Shown: one piece after another, positions 37,104-48,291 of the stretch | Position numbering within the stretch: position 1 is the first letter of the stretch | How the letters are laid out: every line of letters begins with the position of its first letter | Source of the DNA: Lysobacter sp. yr284 | Lineage (GTDB): Bacteria > Pseudomonadota > Gammaproteobacteria > Xanthomonadales > Xanthomonadaceae | Direction: 5' to 3' | NCBI RefSeq assembly: GCF_900107375.1 | Contig: NZ_FNPT01000005.1 | Location: forward strand, 62,001-126,000 | Length of the DNA stretch: 64,000 bases | The notes under the pieces: generated by a model | The model's database searches: none | Seen by the model: only the letters and a program-made list of their open reading frames with translations | What the model was told of the DNA's origin: nothing | Program-made: the position numbers and the translations under genes

Positions 37104-37721
37104 TCAGGCTTCGCCGACGCGCACCAGCAACACTTCGCCGCCGCCTTCCAGCACATGGCGCAGGCGATCCTCGCCCGCCGCCAGGATCGCGGTATCGCCC
37201 GCCTGCAGCGGCGCCAGTCCCGAGCCGTCGGCGAAGTGCGCCTGGCCCGCCAGCAGGTGCACGGCCCAGCTCTGGCCAGGTTCGGCGAACAGCACCATCG
37301 GGCCGACCAGCGGCCGGTGCCAGAGCTCGGCGCGGACCCGGCCACGGCGCCACATCAGGTTGAAGTCGTGGGTCGGGCCGTCGATCAGCTCGCCGGTCAC
37401 CGTGCGTTCGCCGGCGAAGCGCAGTTTGTCGTGCGGCGGGTGCAGCTCGACCGCCTCGCCCTCGTCGAAACGCAGGCGCAGGCCGTTGCCGCTGAGCAGG
37501 ACCAGTTCGCGGTCGATCCCGGGGAAGGCCGAGAACGGCGCGTCGCTCTCGATCTCGGCGATGGACAGGCGCCAGTCCCAGTCCTGCTCGCCCTGCGCCA
37601 CGCGGTCCTGGCCGGCCTCGCGGCGCATGCGCACGATCTCGCGGGTCCAGCCGAACTGGTTGCGCCAGCGCTCGCGGCGGTATTCGTTGGCGGGGATGCA
37701 CCAGGACGGGCGGTCGGACAT
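37104..37721 (-). CDS. HutD/Ves family cupin protein
   Basis: 205 residues from the ATG at 37721. It is a bicupin-like HutD fold: IPANEYRRERWRNQFGWTRE at the N-terminus (usual HutD opening), SIAEIESDAPFSAFPGIDRE near 56 and LSGNGLRL, then LIDGPTHDFNLMWRRG near 115 and AGDTAILAAGEDRL at the end. HutD proteins are associated with histidine use and Ves with cold response; the biochemical role is unsettled. No hut genes are visible nearby. It stands alone on the minus strand. Confidence 0.85.
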   Translation of the reverse strand: MSDRPSWCIPANEYRRERWRNQFGWTREIVRMRREAGQDRVAQGEQDWDWRLSIAEIESDAPFSAFPGIDRELVLLSGNGLRLRFDEGEAVELHPPHDKLRFAGERTVTGELIDGPTHDFNLMWRRGRVRAELWHRPLVGPMVLFAEPGQSWAVHLLAGQAHFADGSGLAPLQAGDTAILAAGEDRLRHVLEGGGEVLLVRVGEA

Positions 37722-37902
37722 GGCTGCGCAGGGCTGGCTGAACGGAGCGGCCAGTCTAGTGGGTCTGGGTGGGGGGCCCAAGCGCTGGCGGTCCCGGGGC
37801 GGGGATCGAGGCGCATCACAACAGGCCGGGCCTGTGGGCCGGGGGCTGAGTGAGAACAGTGCTGGGCGGGGCTCGCGAGGGGTGGCGCCGGTGTTTGCCT
37901 GG

Positions 37903-37930
37903 CGCGGTCGCGGCTTGCGCCGTTCCTACA
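37903..37930 (-). repeat. Family-A repeat in gene-free 37722-38139
   Basis: One unit on the minus strand (CGCGGTCGCGGCTTGCGCCG then TTCCTACA). It sits in the 418-base gap between hutD and the comEA-like gene, which also holds the 30-base palindrome at 38012-38041 and smaller hairpins around 38068-38120, but no gene I can support. Confidence 0.75.
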
Positions 37931-38011
37931 GGGGCCTGTAGTACGGCGTAGGGGCTTGGGGGTTTGTCGCTTCGGGGGCAGCGGCGGGGCTGCGTTGCTT
38001 CGGTTGGGTGC

Positions 38012-38041
38012 GCCCCGCCGCGGATCCATCCGCGGCGGGGC
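38012..38041. repeat. Perfect 30-base palindromic hairpin
   Basis: GCCCCGCCGCGGAT (38012-38025) and ATCCGCGGCGGGGC (38028-38041) are exact reverse complements separated by two bases. Very stable, no T-run on either side. It lies 99 bases downstream of the comEA-like stop and might act as a strand-neutral transcription barrier or mRNA 3' end. Confidence 0.8.
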
Positions 38042-38139
38042 AGCGTACTTCCGTGTCCAGGGACCTCCCCCCGAATCCTTCGGGCATCCTTGCCCGATCA
38101 GCTACCGGCTCCGCATCCGTACGGTGCCGGCAGGCTTGT

Positions 38140-38481
38140 TCAGCGCTTACTGGCGGCGCGCGGCGCCGCGATGGCGCCGGCGGTGTTGATGGGGCGACCC
38201 TGCGCCGGCGCCCCACCCACCACGATACGGTCCCGGTTCTTTTCCACCGTCTTCAGACCGATCCCCTTGACCAGGGCCAGCTGTTCGACGCTGCGGAAGG
38301 CCCCGTTGGCCTTGCGGTAAGCGACGATCGCTTCTGCCTTGGACGCCCCGATGTTGAGCAGCACGCGGTCCAGCGTGGCCGCATCGGCGCTGTTGATATT
38401 GACCTTCTCGGAGGCGTAGGCGCTGCCGGCGAGGACCAGCGAGAGCACCAGCGACTTGGCGATGAGGGCAAACGACTTCAT
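38140..38481 (-). CDS. ComEA-like helix-hairpin-helix protein
   Basis: 113 residues. The start at 38481 follows AAGGAG at good spacing. Signal peptide: LIAKSLVLSLVLAGSAYASE. The mature protein is a ComEA domain (VNINSADAATLDRVLLNIGA, EAIVAYRKANGAFRSVEQLA, VKGIGLKTVEKNRDRIVV) with two helix-hairpin-helix motifs that bind double-stranded DNA. A short Gly/Ala/Pro tail follows. Periplasmic ComEA proteins pull incoming DNA in during natural transformation, the likely role here, though single-domain ComEA-like proteins of unproven role are common. Confidence 0.88.
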   Translation of the reverse strand: MKSFALIAKSLVLSLVLAGSAYASEKVNINSADAATLDRVLLNIGASKAEAIVAYRKANGAFRSVEQLALVKGIGLKTVEKNRDRIVVGGAPAQGRPINTAGAIAAPRAASKR

Positions 38482-38662
38482 GTTGAGCTCCTTGAGATTG
38501 GATTCCGTTCCAGTCCGGCCGACTTGCTTCCTTGAGTCCTTGTCTGCCGGTGGAGACAGTCTCCATGTCTCGACGGGCACAGGTTATCGCCGCTTGCGCC
38601 CCGGCGAAGTCGGGCGGAGCCGCAGCGCAGGGTAGGAAAAGTCCTACACGCCCCGGCAGGCG

Positions 38663-38668
38663 TAAAAT
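38663..38668 (+). promoter_or_regulatory. Likely -10 box of the M20 peptidase gene
   Basis: TAAAAT in the context GGCGTAAAATGGCGGCC. It lies 32 bases before the ATG at 38700, which favours that start over the in-frame ATG at 38667 that overlaps the box. The same TAAAAT/CGG context occurs before purM at 62697. No clear -35. Confidence 0.4.
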
Positions 38669-38699
38669 GGCGGCCTTCCCCAGCTCCGAGGCCCCGTTC

Positions 38700-40229
<1,530 letters not shown>

Positions 40230-40255
40230 GCCCCGGCGCCGGGCCATGGACGAGA

Positions 40256-40285
40256 AAGCGGGCCGGTCGGCCCGCTTTTTCTTTG
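40256..40285 (+). terminator. Rho-independent terminator after the M20 peptidase gene
   Basis: The perfect 10-bp stem AAAGCGGGCC / GGCCCGCTTT with a 4-base loop is followed by a T-rich tail (TTTTTCTTT). It lies 26 bases after the stop codon. Confidence 0.9.
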
Positions 40286-40498
40286 TCGGCTCGATAGCGG
40301 CCGGATCGCGAATGGTGCCGGCGCCGCTGCGCGCGCAGGCGAAAAGCACAGCGCGGCAGCGGGTGTTTCGGCCCGGCGGCACCGGCTTAACCCCCGCCCA
40401 ATCCACCCGCCGCGCCCTCACGCGGCGGCGACGCCGGCGCTCACATGATCCCTGCGCACTCCATCCCGGTGCGCTCCATTCCTTCGAGGAGGCAGGCC

Positions 40499-40744
40499 AT
40501 GTTCGGCGGCATCATTTCCACGATCATCATCGGCGCGGTCATCGGCATCCTCGCGCGCTTCTTCAAGCCGGGGGCGGATCCGATGGGATGGATCCTGACC
40601 ATCCTGCTCGGCATCGCCGGCGCGTATGTCGGCAGCCTCATCTACGGCGGCGGCGGATTCATCGGGCTGATCGTGTCGGTGGTCTGCGCGATCGTGCTGT
40701 TGTTCCTGTACGAGTTCATCCGCAGCAAGTCGGCGAAGAGCTGA
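40499..40744 (+). CDS. GlsB/YeaQ/YmgE-family stress response membrane protein
   Basis: 81 residues; the start at 40499 has GAGGAGG in front. Three hydrophobic segments: IISTIIIGAVIGILARFF, GWILTILLGIAGAYVGSLIY and FIGLIVSVVCAIVLLFLYEF. The KPGADPMGW loop between the first two is the family signature. These small inner-membrane proteins are induced by stress (stationary phase, osmotic shock); their mechanism is unknown. It is a single-gene unit flanked by hairpin terminators. Confidence 0.9.
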   Translation: MFGGIISTIIIGAVIGILARFFKPGADPMGWILTILLGIAGAYVGSLIYGGGGFIGLIVSVVCAIVLLFLYEFIRSKSAKS

Positions 40745-40770
40745 GCGGCGGTCCTCGCGTCGCTCGAACG

Positions 40771-40800
40771 AACGCCCCGGCGAAAACCGGGGCGTTCTGG
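40771..40800 (+). terminator. Hairpin terminator after the GlsB/YeaQ gene
   Basis: The 10-bp perfect stem AACGCCCCGG / CCGGGGCGTT has a CGAAAA loop (a stable tetraloop-like closure), 26 bases after the stop. The tail is only weakly T-rich (CTGGTTTGG). Confidence 0.65.
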
Positions 40801-40844
40801 TTTGGGCTGGACGGCGATCGCGCAGAAGCGTCGCCGTTTCAGTG

Positions 40845-40927
40845 GCGCGGCGCGGCTCGCGCCGCTCCTACAGGAGGCGAACAAAGCCGCAAGGCGCCCT
40901 GTAGGAGCGGCGCGAGCCGCGACCGCG
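40845..40927. repeat. Inverted pair of family-A REP-like repeats
   Basis: Units at 40845-40872 (minus) and 40900-40927 (plus), arranged tail-to-tail with 27 bases between, just downstream of the cysNC stop. The left unit has lost part of its first half. Confidence 0.8.
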
Positions 40928-40965
40928 ACGCGACGGATCGCGGCGCGGGCACGAAGCCCGGCGGC

Positions 40966-42978
40966 TCAGCCGCGCAGGTAGTCGACCACGCGCTGGGCCA
41001 GCGCCTGCGAGTCCTCGTCCAGCGTCGCCAGATGCAGCTCCGGCGACTCCGGCGCTTCGTACGGCGAGTCGATGCCGGTGAAGTTCGGAATCTTGCCAGC
41101 GCGCGCCTTCGCGTACAGGCCCTTGACGTCGCGGCGCTCGGCTTCCTCCAGCGGCGTGTCGACGAAGACTTCGACGAATTCCTCGGTGCCGAACAGTTCG
41201 CGCGCCAGTTGGCGCTCGGCGCGGAACGGCGAGATGAAGCTCACCAGCACGATCAGGCCGGCGTCGGTCATCAGCTTGGCGACTTCGGCGACGCGGCGGA
41301 TGTTCTCGACCCGGTCGGCGTCGGTGAAGCCCAGGTCCTTGTTGAGCCCGTGGCGGACGTTGTCGCCGTCGAGGATGAAGGTGTGGTGGCCGAGCGCGTG
41401 CAGTTGCTTGTCGACCAGGTTGGCGATGGTCGACTTGCCCGAGCCCGACAGGCCGGTGAACCACACGCAGCGCGGCTTCTGCTGCTTGGCGCGGGCGCGC
41501 GCGGCGTTGTCGACGTCGACCGGCTGCCAGTGGATGTTCTCGGCCCGGCGCAGGGCGAAATCGAGGGTGCCGGCGGCGACGGTGGCGTGAGTCTGGCGGT
41601 CGATCAGGACGAAGCTGCCCAGCTCGCGGTTGTCGCGGTAGGCCTCGAACGCGATCGGCTGGTCCAGGCCGATGTTGCACCACGCCACTTCGTTGAGTTC
41701 GAGCCGGCGCGCGGCCAGCTGGGCCTGGGTGTTGACGTCGATCTTGTGCTTGATCTCGGTGATGCTGGCGCTGACCGTGCGCGTGCCGATCTTGAGCCAG
41801 TAGGACCGGCCAGGCAACAAGGGGTTGCCATCCATCCACAGCAGGTGCGCGGCGAACTGGTCGGCCACTTGCGCCGGCTGCGCCGCGCCGGCGATCACGT
41901 CGCCGCGGCTGATGTCGAGTTCGTCGGCGAGGGTCAGCGTCACCGCCTGCCCCGCCACCGCCTGTGCCAGGTCGCCGTCGGCGGTGACGATGCGCTGCAC
42001 GCGCGAGCGCCGGCCCGACGGCAGCGCCACGATCTCGTCGCCCGGGCGCACGCTGCCGGCGGCGACGGTGCCGGCGAAACCGCGGAAATCCTGGTGCGGG
42101 CGGTTGACCCACTGCACCGGCAGGCGCAGGCCCAGGTCGGCGCGGTCGCGGGCGACGTCGACGGTTTCCAGGTGTTCGAGCACGCTCGGGCCGCGATACC
42201 ACGGGGTGGCGTCCGAGCGCGCGGTGAGGTTGTCGCCTTCCAGCGCCGACAGCGGCACCGCCTGCACGTGCGCGATGCCGAGCTTGGCCGCCAGTTCGCG
42301 GTACTCGTCGACGATGGCTTCGAACACGCTCTGGTCGAAGCCGACCAGGTCCATCTTGTTGACCGCCAGCAGCACGTGGCGGATGCCGAGCAGCGAGACG
42401 ATATAGCTGTGCCGGCGGGTCTGGGTCAGCAGGCCCTTGCGCGCGTCGACCAGCACCACCGCCAGGTCGGCGGTGGACGCGCCGGTGGCCATGTTGCGGG
42501 TGTACTGCTCGTGGCCGGGGCAGTCGGCGACGATGAACTTGCGCCGCTCGGTGCCGAAGTAGCGGTAGGCCACGTCGATGGTGATGCCCTGCTCGCGCTC
42601 GGCGGCGAGGCCGTCGACGAGCAGGGCGAAGTCGATCTGGCCGTTGCGGGTGCCGTGGCGGCGGCTGTCGGCGTCGAGCGCGGCCAGCTGGTCCTCGAAC
42701 AGGCGCTGGGTGTCGTGCAGCAGGCGCCCGATCAGGGTGCTCTTGCCGTCGTCGACGCTGCCGCAGGTGATGAAGCGCAGCAGGCTCTTGCTCTCGTGCT
42801 GCTTGAGGTAGTCGGCGACGGCTTCGCCGACGGCATGCGGGGTCGACGCCTGCGGATTGGCGAACGCCACCACGCTGCCGCCCGACTTGCCGCCGCCCGC
42901 GTCCGGCTTCGCATCGCCCGCGTCGCCGCGCTGCGCTTCGGCCAGCGCCGAATCCCGAATTCCGAATCCGGTGGCCAT
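40966..42978 (-). CDS. cysNC: Bifunctional sulfate adenylyltransferase subunit 1 / adenylylsulfate kinase
   Basis: 670 residues. The CysN GTPase part: P-loop GSVDDGKS (73-80), [27 protein letters not shown] and NKMDL. Two EF-Tu-like beta domains run to about 460. The fused CysC kinase follows, with P-loop [35 protein letters not shown] and [21 protein letters not shown]. Together it makes APS with CysD and then PAPS. The first 35 residues are Gly/Ala/Asp-rich and not family-like. The ATG at 42978 overlaps the cysD stop by one base. Fusion of N and C is common in this family of bacteria. Confidence 0.95.
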   Translation of the reverse strand: MATGFGIRDSALAEAQRGDAGDAKPDAGGGKSGGSVVAFANPQASTPHAVGEAVADYLKQHESKSLLRFITCGSVDDGKSTLIGRLLHDTQRLFEDQLAALDADSRRHGTRNGQIDFALLVDGLAAEREQGITIDVAYRYFGTERRKFIVADCPGHEQYTRNMATGASTADLAVVLVDARKGLLTQTRRHSYIVSLLGIRHVLLAVNKMDLVGFDQSVFEAIVDEYRELAAKLGIAHVQAVPLSALEGDNLTARSDATPWYRGPSVLEHLETVDVARDRADLGLRLPVQWVNRPHQDFRGFAGTVAAGSVRPGDEIVALPSGRRSRVQRIVTADGDLAQAVAGQAVTLTLADELDISRGDVIAGAAQPAQVADQFAAHLLWMDGNPLLPGRSYWLKIGTRTVSASITEIKHKIDVNTQAQLAARRLELNEVAWCNIGLDQPIAFEAYRDNRELGSFVLIDRQTHATVAAGTLDFALRRAENIHWQPVDVDNAARARAKQQKPRCVWFTGLSGSGKSTIANLVDKQLHALGHHTFILDGDNVRHGLNKDLGFTDADRVENIRRVAEVAKLMTDAGLIVLVSFISPFRAERQLARELFGTEEFVEVFVDTPLEEAERRDVKGLYAKARAGKIPNFTGIDSPYEAPESPELHLATLDEDSQALAQRVVDYLRG

Positions 42979-43943
42979 CAGAAGTAGCCCTCTTGCTTCT
43001 TGCGCTCCATCGAGGCGGACGGATCGTGATCGATCATCCGGCCCTGGCGTTCGGAGGTGGTGGCCACCAGCATCTCGGCGATGATCTTCTCCAGCGTGTC
43101 GGCTTCGGATTCGATCGCGCCGGTGAGCGGATAGCAGCCCAGGGTGCGGAAACGCACGTTGCGGACCTGCGGGGTCTCGCCGGCGCGCAGCGGCAGGCGC
43201 TCGTCGTCGACCAGGATCAGCGCGCCGTCGCGCTCGACCACCGGGCGCTGCGCGGCGAAGTACAGCGACGGCACCGGGATGCGCTCGCGGAAGATGTACA
43301 GCCACACGTCGAGCTCGGTCCAGTTCGAGATCGGGAACACGCGCACGCTCTCGCCGGCGTGGATGCGGGTGTTGTAGAGGTTCCACAGTTCCGGGCGCTG
43401 GTTCTTCGGGTCCCAGCGGTGCTGCGGGTTGCGGAACGAGAAGATGCGCTCCTTGGCCCGCGACTTTTCCTCGTCGCGGCGCGCGCCGCCGATGGCGGCG
43501 TCGAACTTGTTCCAGTCCAGCGCCTGCTTGAGCCCCTGGGTCTTCATCACGTCGGTGTGCACGGCCGCGCCGTGGCTGACCGGGCCGATGCCCTGGGCCA
43601 GGCCGTCGGGGTTCATGTGCACGCGCAGGTCGACGCCGGTCTCGGCGGCGCGGCGGTCGCGGAAGGCGATCATCTCGCGGAACTTCCAGCCGGTGTCCAC
43701 GTGCAGCAGCGGGATCGGCGGGCGCGCGGGATAGAAGGCCTTGAGCAGCAGGTGCAGCAGCACCGAGCTGTCCTTGCCGATGGAATAGAGCATCACCGGG
43801 TTGCGGAACTCGGCCGCGACCTCGCGCAGGATGTGGATGCTCTCGGCCTCGAGCCGGTCGAGATGGCTCAGCGCCTGGGCCAGCGGCGTGGCGTTGTCGG
43901 AAACGGGATCGAAGGCGGCGCTCGGTACGGGTGACGCACTCAT
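42978..43943 (-). CDS. cysD: Sulfate adenylyltransferase subunit 2
   Basis: 321 residues from the ATG at 43943. PP-loop ATP-pyrophosphatase fold: [20 protein letters not shown] then [16 protein letters not shown], the block [38 protein letters not shown] and the C-terminal [11 protein letters not shown], ending KKQEGYF as in other CysD proteins. It makes APS from sulfate and ATP with CysN as GTP-driven partner. It is the first gene of the cysD-cysNC operon, diverging from cysJIH, with a hairpin in its leader. Confidence 0.95.
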   Translation of the reverse strand: MSASPVPSAAFDPVSDNATPLAQALSHLDRLEAESIHILREVAAEFRNPVMLYSIGKDSSVLLHLLLKAFYPARPPIPLLHVDTGWKFREMIAFRDRRAAETGVDLRVHMNPDGLAQGIGPVSHGAAVHTDVMKTQGLKQALDWNKFDAAIGGARRDEEKSRAKERIFSFRNPQHRWDPKNQRPELWNLYNTRIHAGESVRVFPISNWTELDVWLYIFRERIPVPSLYFAAQRPVVERDGALILVDDERLPLRAGETPQVRNVRFRTLGCYPLTGAIESEADTLEKIIAEMLVATTSERQGRMIDHDPSASMERKKQEGYF

Positions 43944-44023
43944 CGCAAAGGGGCTCGCTCGCCGCGTTCCTGGGACGGCGGGACGACGCGGCGGCGTCCG
44001 GCCTGCAAAAGGTTGGGTCCGAC

Positions 44024-44062
44024 TTCCATGGACGCCTGCGCGGCGACCCGGCGTCCATGGAA
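44024..44062 (-). promoter_or_regulatory. Perfect inverted repeat in the cysD leader region
   Basis: TTCCATGGACGCC (44024-44036) and GGCGTCCATGGAA (44050-44062) are exact reverse complements with a 13-base loop, 81-119 bases upstream of the cysD start. Just beyond it, on the minus strand, lies an AT-richer GTAACGAACATTG, a possible promoter or CysB site, which would put the hairpin in the 5' leader. The whole 450-base gap 43944-44393 has no gene. Confidence 0.55.
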
Positions 44063-44303
44063 TCACAATGTTCGTTACCTGTCGCGCAAGCTGCGCCGGG
44101 CGGCGCGGTCCAAATGAGACACCGGTCGCGCCGGACCGCGCAGCGCGATCGTGAATGCGCGCGCGCCAGCGCTGCCCGCCGGGGGGGACCGGCCGCACGG
44201 CGACGGCCGGCGGCGACCGCGGCGGAGCCCGGACCGGACCCCGTTGCGGGCGTCGCCTTGGATCGCATTAGAAATCCCCCCGGATTCGGGGAGAAATGAA
44301 CGC

Positions 44304-44322
44304 AAGGCATTAACGAATAACC
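44304..44322 (+). promoter_or_regulatory. Candidate CysB-type operator upstream of cysJ
   Basis: AAGGCATTAACGAATAACC, AT-rich in a 70% G+C background, 72 bases before the cysJ GTG. It matches the segment at 52299-52317 between the LysR gene and cysG in 13 of 19 positions (AAGGnnTTAnnGAnTAACC). Both flank cys genes, hence the inference that this is a regulator site. Confidence 0.45.
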
Positions 44323-44393
44323 GAGCATCCTTTCCGCGCGCCCGGCGTGCGCTCGTAGCCTGCTGACTCCGAAGCCAGACGCAGACCGCCACC

Positions 44394-46268
44394 GTGCCTG
44401 CCGCCGCCCCGTCCGCCGCGCTGCCCGCGCCGCCCCTCGCCGCTCCGCCCCTGCTCGCCGCGCCGCTGCCGGCCGATCGGCTGGATTCGCTCGCTCGTCT
44501 CACCGATGGACTGGATCGCGACAGCCTGTGGTGGCTGTCCGGCTATGCCGCCGGGCTGGCCCGCTCCGGCCTCGCCGTGGCCACGGCCGCCGCGCCGGCC
44601 GCGGTCGAGACCCGCACCGGCGAGCGCCTGACCATCGTCTACGGCAGCCAGACCGGCAACGCCAAGCGCCTGGCCGAACAACTCGCCGCGCAGGCCGAGG
44701 CCGCCGGCCTGGGCGTGCGCGTGCTGCGCGCCGACGCCTACCCGACCCGCGAACTCAAGGGCGAGCGCCTGCTGTACCTGGTGGTCAGCACCCAGGGCGA
44801 CGGCGACCCGCCGGACGACGCGCGCGGCCTGGTCGACTTCATCGCCGGCAAGCGCGCGCCCGAACTCAAGGGCGTGCACTACGCCGTGCTCGGCCTCGGC
44901 GATTCGAGCTATCCGCAGTTCTGCGCGATCGGCGCGCGCCTCGACGCGCGCCTGGCCGAACTCGGCGCCACCCGCGCCTTCGCCCGCGGCGATGCCGACC
45001 TCGACATCGAGACGGTCTCCGGCCCGTGGCTGCAGCAGGCGCTGGCCCAGGCCAAGGACACCCTCAAGCCGGCCGCCGCGCACCTGGCGACGGTGACGCC
45101 GCTGCGCCCGATCGCGCCGGCCGCGCCGACCCATCACCGCGACGCCCCGTTCGCCGCCGAACTGATCGGCAACCGTCGCCTGATCGCGCGCGCCAGCAGC
45201 GCGCGCGGCGCGGTCGCGGCCGACAAGGACATCCGCCACATCGAGCTGTCGCTGGAGGATTCCGGCCTGCACTACCAGCCCGGCGACGCGCTCGGCCTGT
45301 GGCCGCGCAACCCGCCGGCGCTGGTGCAGGCGGTGCTGGAGACGCTGCAGCTCGACGGCGACGCCGCCGTCGCCCACGCCGGCCAGACCCTGCCGCTGCG
45401 CCAGTGGCTCGGCGACAAGCGCGAACTGACCAAGCTGGCGCGCCCGTTCGTCGCCAGCCACGCCGCGCACGCGCGCAGCGACGAACTCAACCGCCTGCTC
45501 GCGCCCGACCAATCGGCGCAACTGGCCGACTTGCTGGCGCGCAACCAGGTGATCGACCTGCTGCAGCGCTTCGACGGCGGCTGGTCGGCCGAGGAACTGG
45601 TCGCCGCGCTGCGCCCGCTGACCCCGCGCCTGTACTCGATCGCCTCCAGCCAGAAGGCGGTCGGCGAGGAAGCGCACCTGACCGTGGCCCACGTCGAGTA
45701 CGAAAGCGAGCTCGGCCTGCGCTGGGGCGCGGCGTCGCACCAGTTGGCCAGCGCCGAGGAAGGCGAGCGCCTGCCGGTGTTCATCGAAGCCAACGAGCGC
45801 TTCCGCCTGCCCGCCGACGGCAGCCGCGACATCGTCATGATCGGCCCGGGCACCGGCGTGGCGCCGTTCCGCGGTTTCGTCCAGGACCGCGCCGCCGATG
45901 GCGCGTCCGGCCGCAACTGGCTGCTGTTCGGCAACCCGCATTTCCGCACCGACTTCCTCTACCAGACCGAGTGGCAGGCGGCCCTGAAGTCGGGCCAGCT
46001 GCACCGGCTGGACCTGGCGTTCTCGCGCGACCAGGCGCACAAGGTCTACGTCCAGCACCGCCTGCGCGAGCACGGCCGCGAACTGTACGACTGGCTGCAG
46101 AACGGCGCCCACCTGTACGTGTGCGGCGACGCCACGCGCATGGCCAAGGACGTGCACGCCGCGCTGCTGGCGGCGATCGCCGAGCACGGCGGCCGCAACG
46201 CCGAGGACGCCGAGGACTACCTCAACGATCTGCAACAACAAGGGCGCTACGCCCGGGATGTCTACTGA
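44394..46268 (+). CDS. cysJ: Assimilatory sulfite reductase (NADPH) flavoprotein
   Basis: 624 residues, starting with GTG at 44394. After a Pro/Ala-rich leader and a helical part, the flavodoxin domain has [16 protein letters not shown] near 83 and [14 protein letters not shown], plus [14 protein letters not shown]. The FAD domain has RLYSIASSQ near 415 and the NADPH domain has [16 protein letters not shown] near 484 and [14 protein letters not shown] near 580. It ends YARDVY. It feeds NADPH electrons to CysI. The stop overlaps the ATG of a small possible gene, with cysI beyond. Confidence 0.95.
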   Translation: MPAAAPSAALPAPPLAAPPLLAAPLPADRLDSLARLTDGLDRDSLWWLSGYAAGLARSGLAVATAAAPAAVETRTGERLTIVYGSQTGNAKRLAEQLAAQAEAAGLGVRVLRADAYPTRELKGERLLYLVVSTQGDGDPPDDARGLVDFIAGKRAPELKGVHYAVLGLGDSSYPQFCAIGARLDARLAELGATRAFARGDADLDIETVSGPWLQQALAQAKDTLKPAAAHLATVTPLRPIAPAAPTHHRDAPFAAELIGNRRLIARASSARGAVAADKDIRHIELSLEDSGLHYQPGDALGLWPRNPPALVQAVLETLQLDGDAAVAHAGQTLPLRQWLGDKRELTKLARPFVASHAAHARSDELNRLLAPDQSAQLADLLARNQVIDLLQRFDGGWSAEELVAALRPLTPRLYSIASSQKAVGEEAHLTVAHVEYESELGLRWGAASHQLASAEEGERLPVFIEANERFRLPADGSRDIVMIGPGTGVAPFRGFVQDRAADGASGRNWLLFGNPHFRTDFLYQTEWQAALKSGQLHRLDLAFSRDQAHKVYVQHRLREHGRELYDWLQNGAHLYVCGDATRMAKDVHAALLAAIAEHGGRNAEDAEDYLNDLQQQGRYARDVY

Positions 46269-46555
46269 TGTACGCCGTCGCTGTCCGCTGGTCGGAACAC
46301 TACATCGTCGAACCGCGCCGCACGTCGCACGACGGCGCGGGGTTTGTGGCGTCTACTGAGCCTCGCGGGACGCTCGCCGCTGCGCCCGCAACGATTGCCC
46401 CGGCAGTCCGGATGGAGCGCGAACCCCGCGCCGGCGCTCACGAGCGCGCCGACAAGAACGCGCCGCCGCCGTCGCGACGCGCTCCGTTCGGGCTGCAACT
46501 GCGCGCCTCGCGCGCGGCCTTCGCCCGCGCCGCCTTCGCCGGAGCCGGCGCATGA
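46268..46555 (+). CDS. Possible small coupled gene between cysJ and cysI
   Basis: 95 codons from an ATG that overlaps the cysJ stop (TGATG) to a TGA that overlaps the cysI start (ATGA). Third positions are mostly G/C. The product is Ala/Arg-rich with a basic end ([18 protein letters not shown]) and no known motif. The exact fit at both ends favours translation through the 283-base gap, perhaps only to couple cysJ and cysI translation. It may equally be a chance frame in GC-rich DNA. Confidence 0.3.
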   Translation: MYAVAVRWSEHYIVEPRRTSHDGAGFVASTEPRGTLAAAPATIAPAVRMEREPRAGAHERADKNAPPPSRRAPFGLQLRASRAAFARAAFAGAGA

Positions 46556-48291
46556 GCGCGCATTCGGTGGAGGACATCAAACTCGCCAGCGCGCGCCTGC
46601 GCGGCAGCCTGCTCGACAGCCTGGCCAACCCGTTGACCGGCGCGCTCAACGACGACGACCAGACCCTGATCAAGTACCACGGCAGCTACCAGCAGGACGA
46701 CCGCGACGTGCGCGAGGAGCGCCGCGTGGCCAAGCTGGAGCCGGCCTACAGCTTCATGATCCGCACCCGCACCCCGGGCGGCGTGGTGTCGCCGCAGCAA
46801 TGGCTCAAGCTCGACTCCATCGCCACGCGCTTCGCCGAGCGCGGCCTGCGCGTCACCACGCGCCAGGCGTTCCAGTACCACGGCGTGATCAAGACCGAGC
46901 TCAAGGCGACGATGCAGGCGATCAACGCCGCGCTCATCGACACCCTGGCCGCGTGCGGCGACGTCAACCGCAACGTCGCGGTGGCGGCCAATCCGCAGTT
47001 CAGCGCCAGCCACGCGGAAGTCTTCGCCCAGGCCGCGGCGCTGTCGGAACACCTGCTGCCCAAGACCCGCGCCTACTACGAGATCTGGCTCGACGAGGAG
47101 CTCGTGGCCGGCAGCGGCAGCGAGGACGAGTCGATCTACGGCCAGGCCTACCTGCCGCGCAAGTTCAAGATCGGCTTCGCGATCCCGCCGTACAACGACG
47201 TCGACGTGTTCGCCCAGGACCTGGGCTACATCGCCATCCTCGAGGACGGCAAGCTGCTGGGCTACAACGTCACCATCGGCGGCGGCATGGGCGCGACCCA
47301 CGGCGATCCGGAGACCTATCCGCGGGTCGCCGACGTGATCGGCTTCGTCACCCCGGACCAGGTGACCGCGGTCGGCGTGGCGGTGGTCACCGCCCAACGC
47401 GATTTCGGCAACCGCCAGCTGCGCAAGCGCGCGCGGCTCAAGTACACCATCGACGATCGCGGGCTGGACTGGTTCAAGGCGGAAGTCGAACGGCGCGCCG
47501 GTTTCACTCTCCTTCCGGCGCGTGCGTTCGCCTTCCGCCACAACGGCGATCGCTTCGGCTGGGTCGAGGGCGACGACGGCCGCGCGCACCTGACCCTGCG
47601 CCTGCCGGCCGGGCGCATCGTCGACGGCGCGCTCGACGGCCGCGGCGACGAAGTGACCCACCTCAGCGGCCTGCGCGCGATCGCCGAACTGTTGCTCGAC
47701 GCCGAAGGCGCGCAGTTCCGGATGACCCCGAACCAGAACCTGACCATCGCCGGCGTGCCGGCGGCGCTGCGCGAGCGCGTGGATGCGCTGACCGTGCAGC
47801 ACGGCCTGGACGGCTACCGCAGCGCCAGCCCGGTGCGGCGCAACGCGCTGGCCTGCGTGGCCTTGCCGACCTGCGGCCTGGCCATGGCCGAGGCCGAGCG
47901 CTACCTGCCCGAATTCGTCGATGCGGTGGAAGCGCTGCTGCAGCGCCATTCGATCGCCGACGCGCCGATCAACCTGCGCATCAGCGGCTGCCCCAACGGC
48001 TGCTCGCGCCCGTACCTGGGCGAGATCGCCCTGGTCGGCAAGGCGCCCGGCCGCTACAACCTGATGCTCGGCGCCGACCACCGCGGCCAGCGCCTGAACA
48101 CGCTGTATCGCGAAAACATCGTCGAGGCCGAGATCCTCGCCGCGCTCGATCCGCTGCTGGCCGCCTACGCCGGCGAGCGCGAGGACGGCGAAGGCTTCGG
48201 CGACTACCTGGTGCGGCGCGAGGTCGTGACCGTGCCCTACCCCACGCCCACCGGCATTCCCGTCCAACTGGTTGCACAGGCCCGCCCATGA
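46552..48291 (+). CDS. cysI: Assimilatory sulfite reductase (NADPH) hemoprotein
   Basis: 579 residues, normal length. Two repeated ferredoxin-reductase-like halves: [19 protein letters not shown] at the N-terminus, [16 protein letters not shown], and [20 protein letters not shown]. The siroheme/[4Fe-4S] ligands are C-x5-C in [17 protein letters not shown] near 440 and C-x3-C in [14 protein letters not shown] near 480. It reduces sulfite to sulfide with six electrons from CysJ; siroheme comes from CysG, encoded nearby. Its stop overlaps the cysH start. Confidence 0.96.
   Translation: MSAHSVEDIKLASARLRGSLLDSLANPLTGALNDDDQTLIKYHGSYQQDDRDVREERRVAKLEPAYSFMIRTRTPGGVVSPQQWLKLDSIATRFAERGLRVTTRQAFQYHGVIKTELKATMQAINAALIDTLAACGDVNRNVAVAANPQFSASHAEVFAQAAALSEHLLPKTRAYYEIWLDEELVAGSGSEDESIYGQAYLPRKFKIGFAIPPYNDVDVFAQDLGYIAILEDGKLLGYNVTIGGGMGATHGDPETYPRVADVIGFVTPDQVTAVGVAVVTAQRDFGNRQLRKRARLKYTIDDRGLDWFKAEVERRAGFTLLPARAFAFRHNGDRFGWVEGDDGRAHLTLRLPAGRIVDGALDGRGDEVTHLSGLRAIAELLLDAEGAQFRMTPNQNLTIAGVPAALRERVDALTVQHGLDGYRSASPVRRNALACVALPTCGLAMAEAERYLPEFVDAVEALLQRHSIADAPINLRISGCPNGCSRPYLGEIALVGKAPGRYNLMLGADHRGQRLNTLYRENIVEAEILAALDPLLAAYAGEREDGEGFGDYLVRREVVTVPYPTPTGIPVQLVAQARP

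Noticed and set aside
37926-38216. Minus-strand 96-codon frame downstream of the comEA-like gene
   Set aside because: It covers the perfect palindrome and hairpins and encodes a Pro/Arg/Ala-rich product with no ribosome site; it also overlaps the comEA-like gene end.
40966-44328. A 1120-codon frame joining cysD-region sequence to cysNC
   Set aside because: The upstream part is an alternative frame over cysD. CysNC homology begins only near residue 40 after the ATG at 42978, which overlaps the cysD stop.
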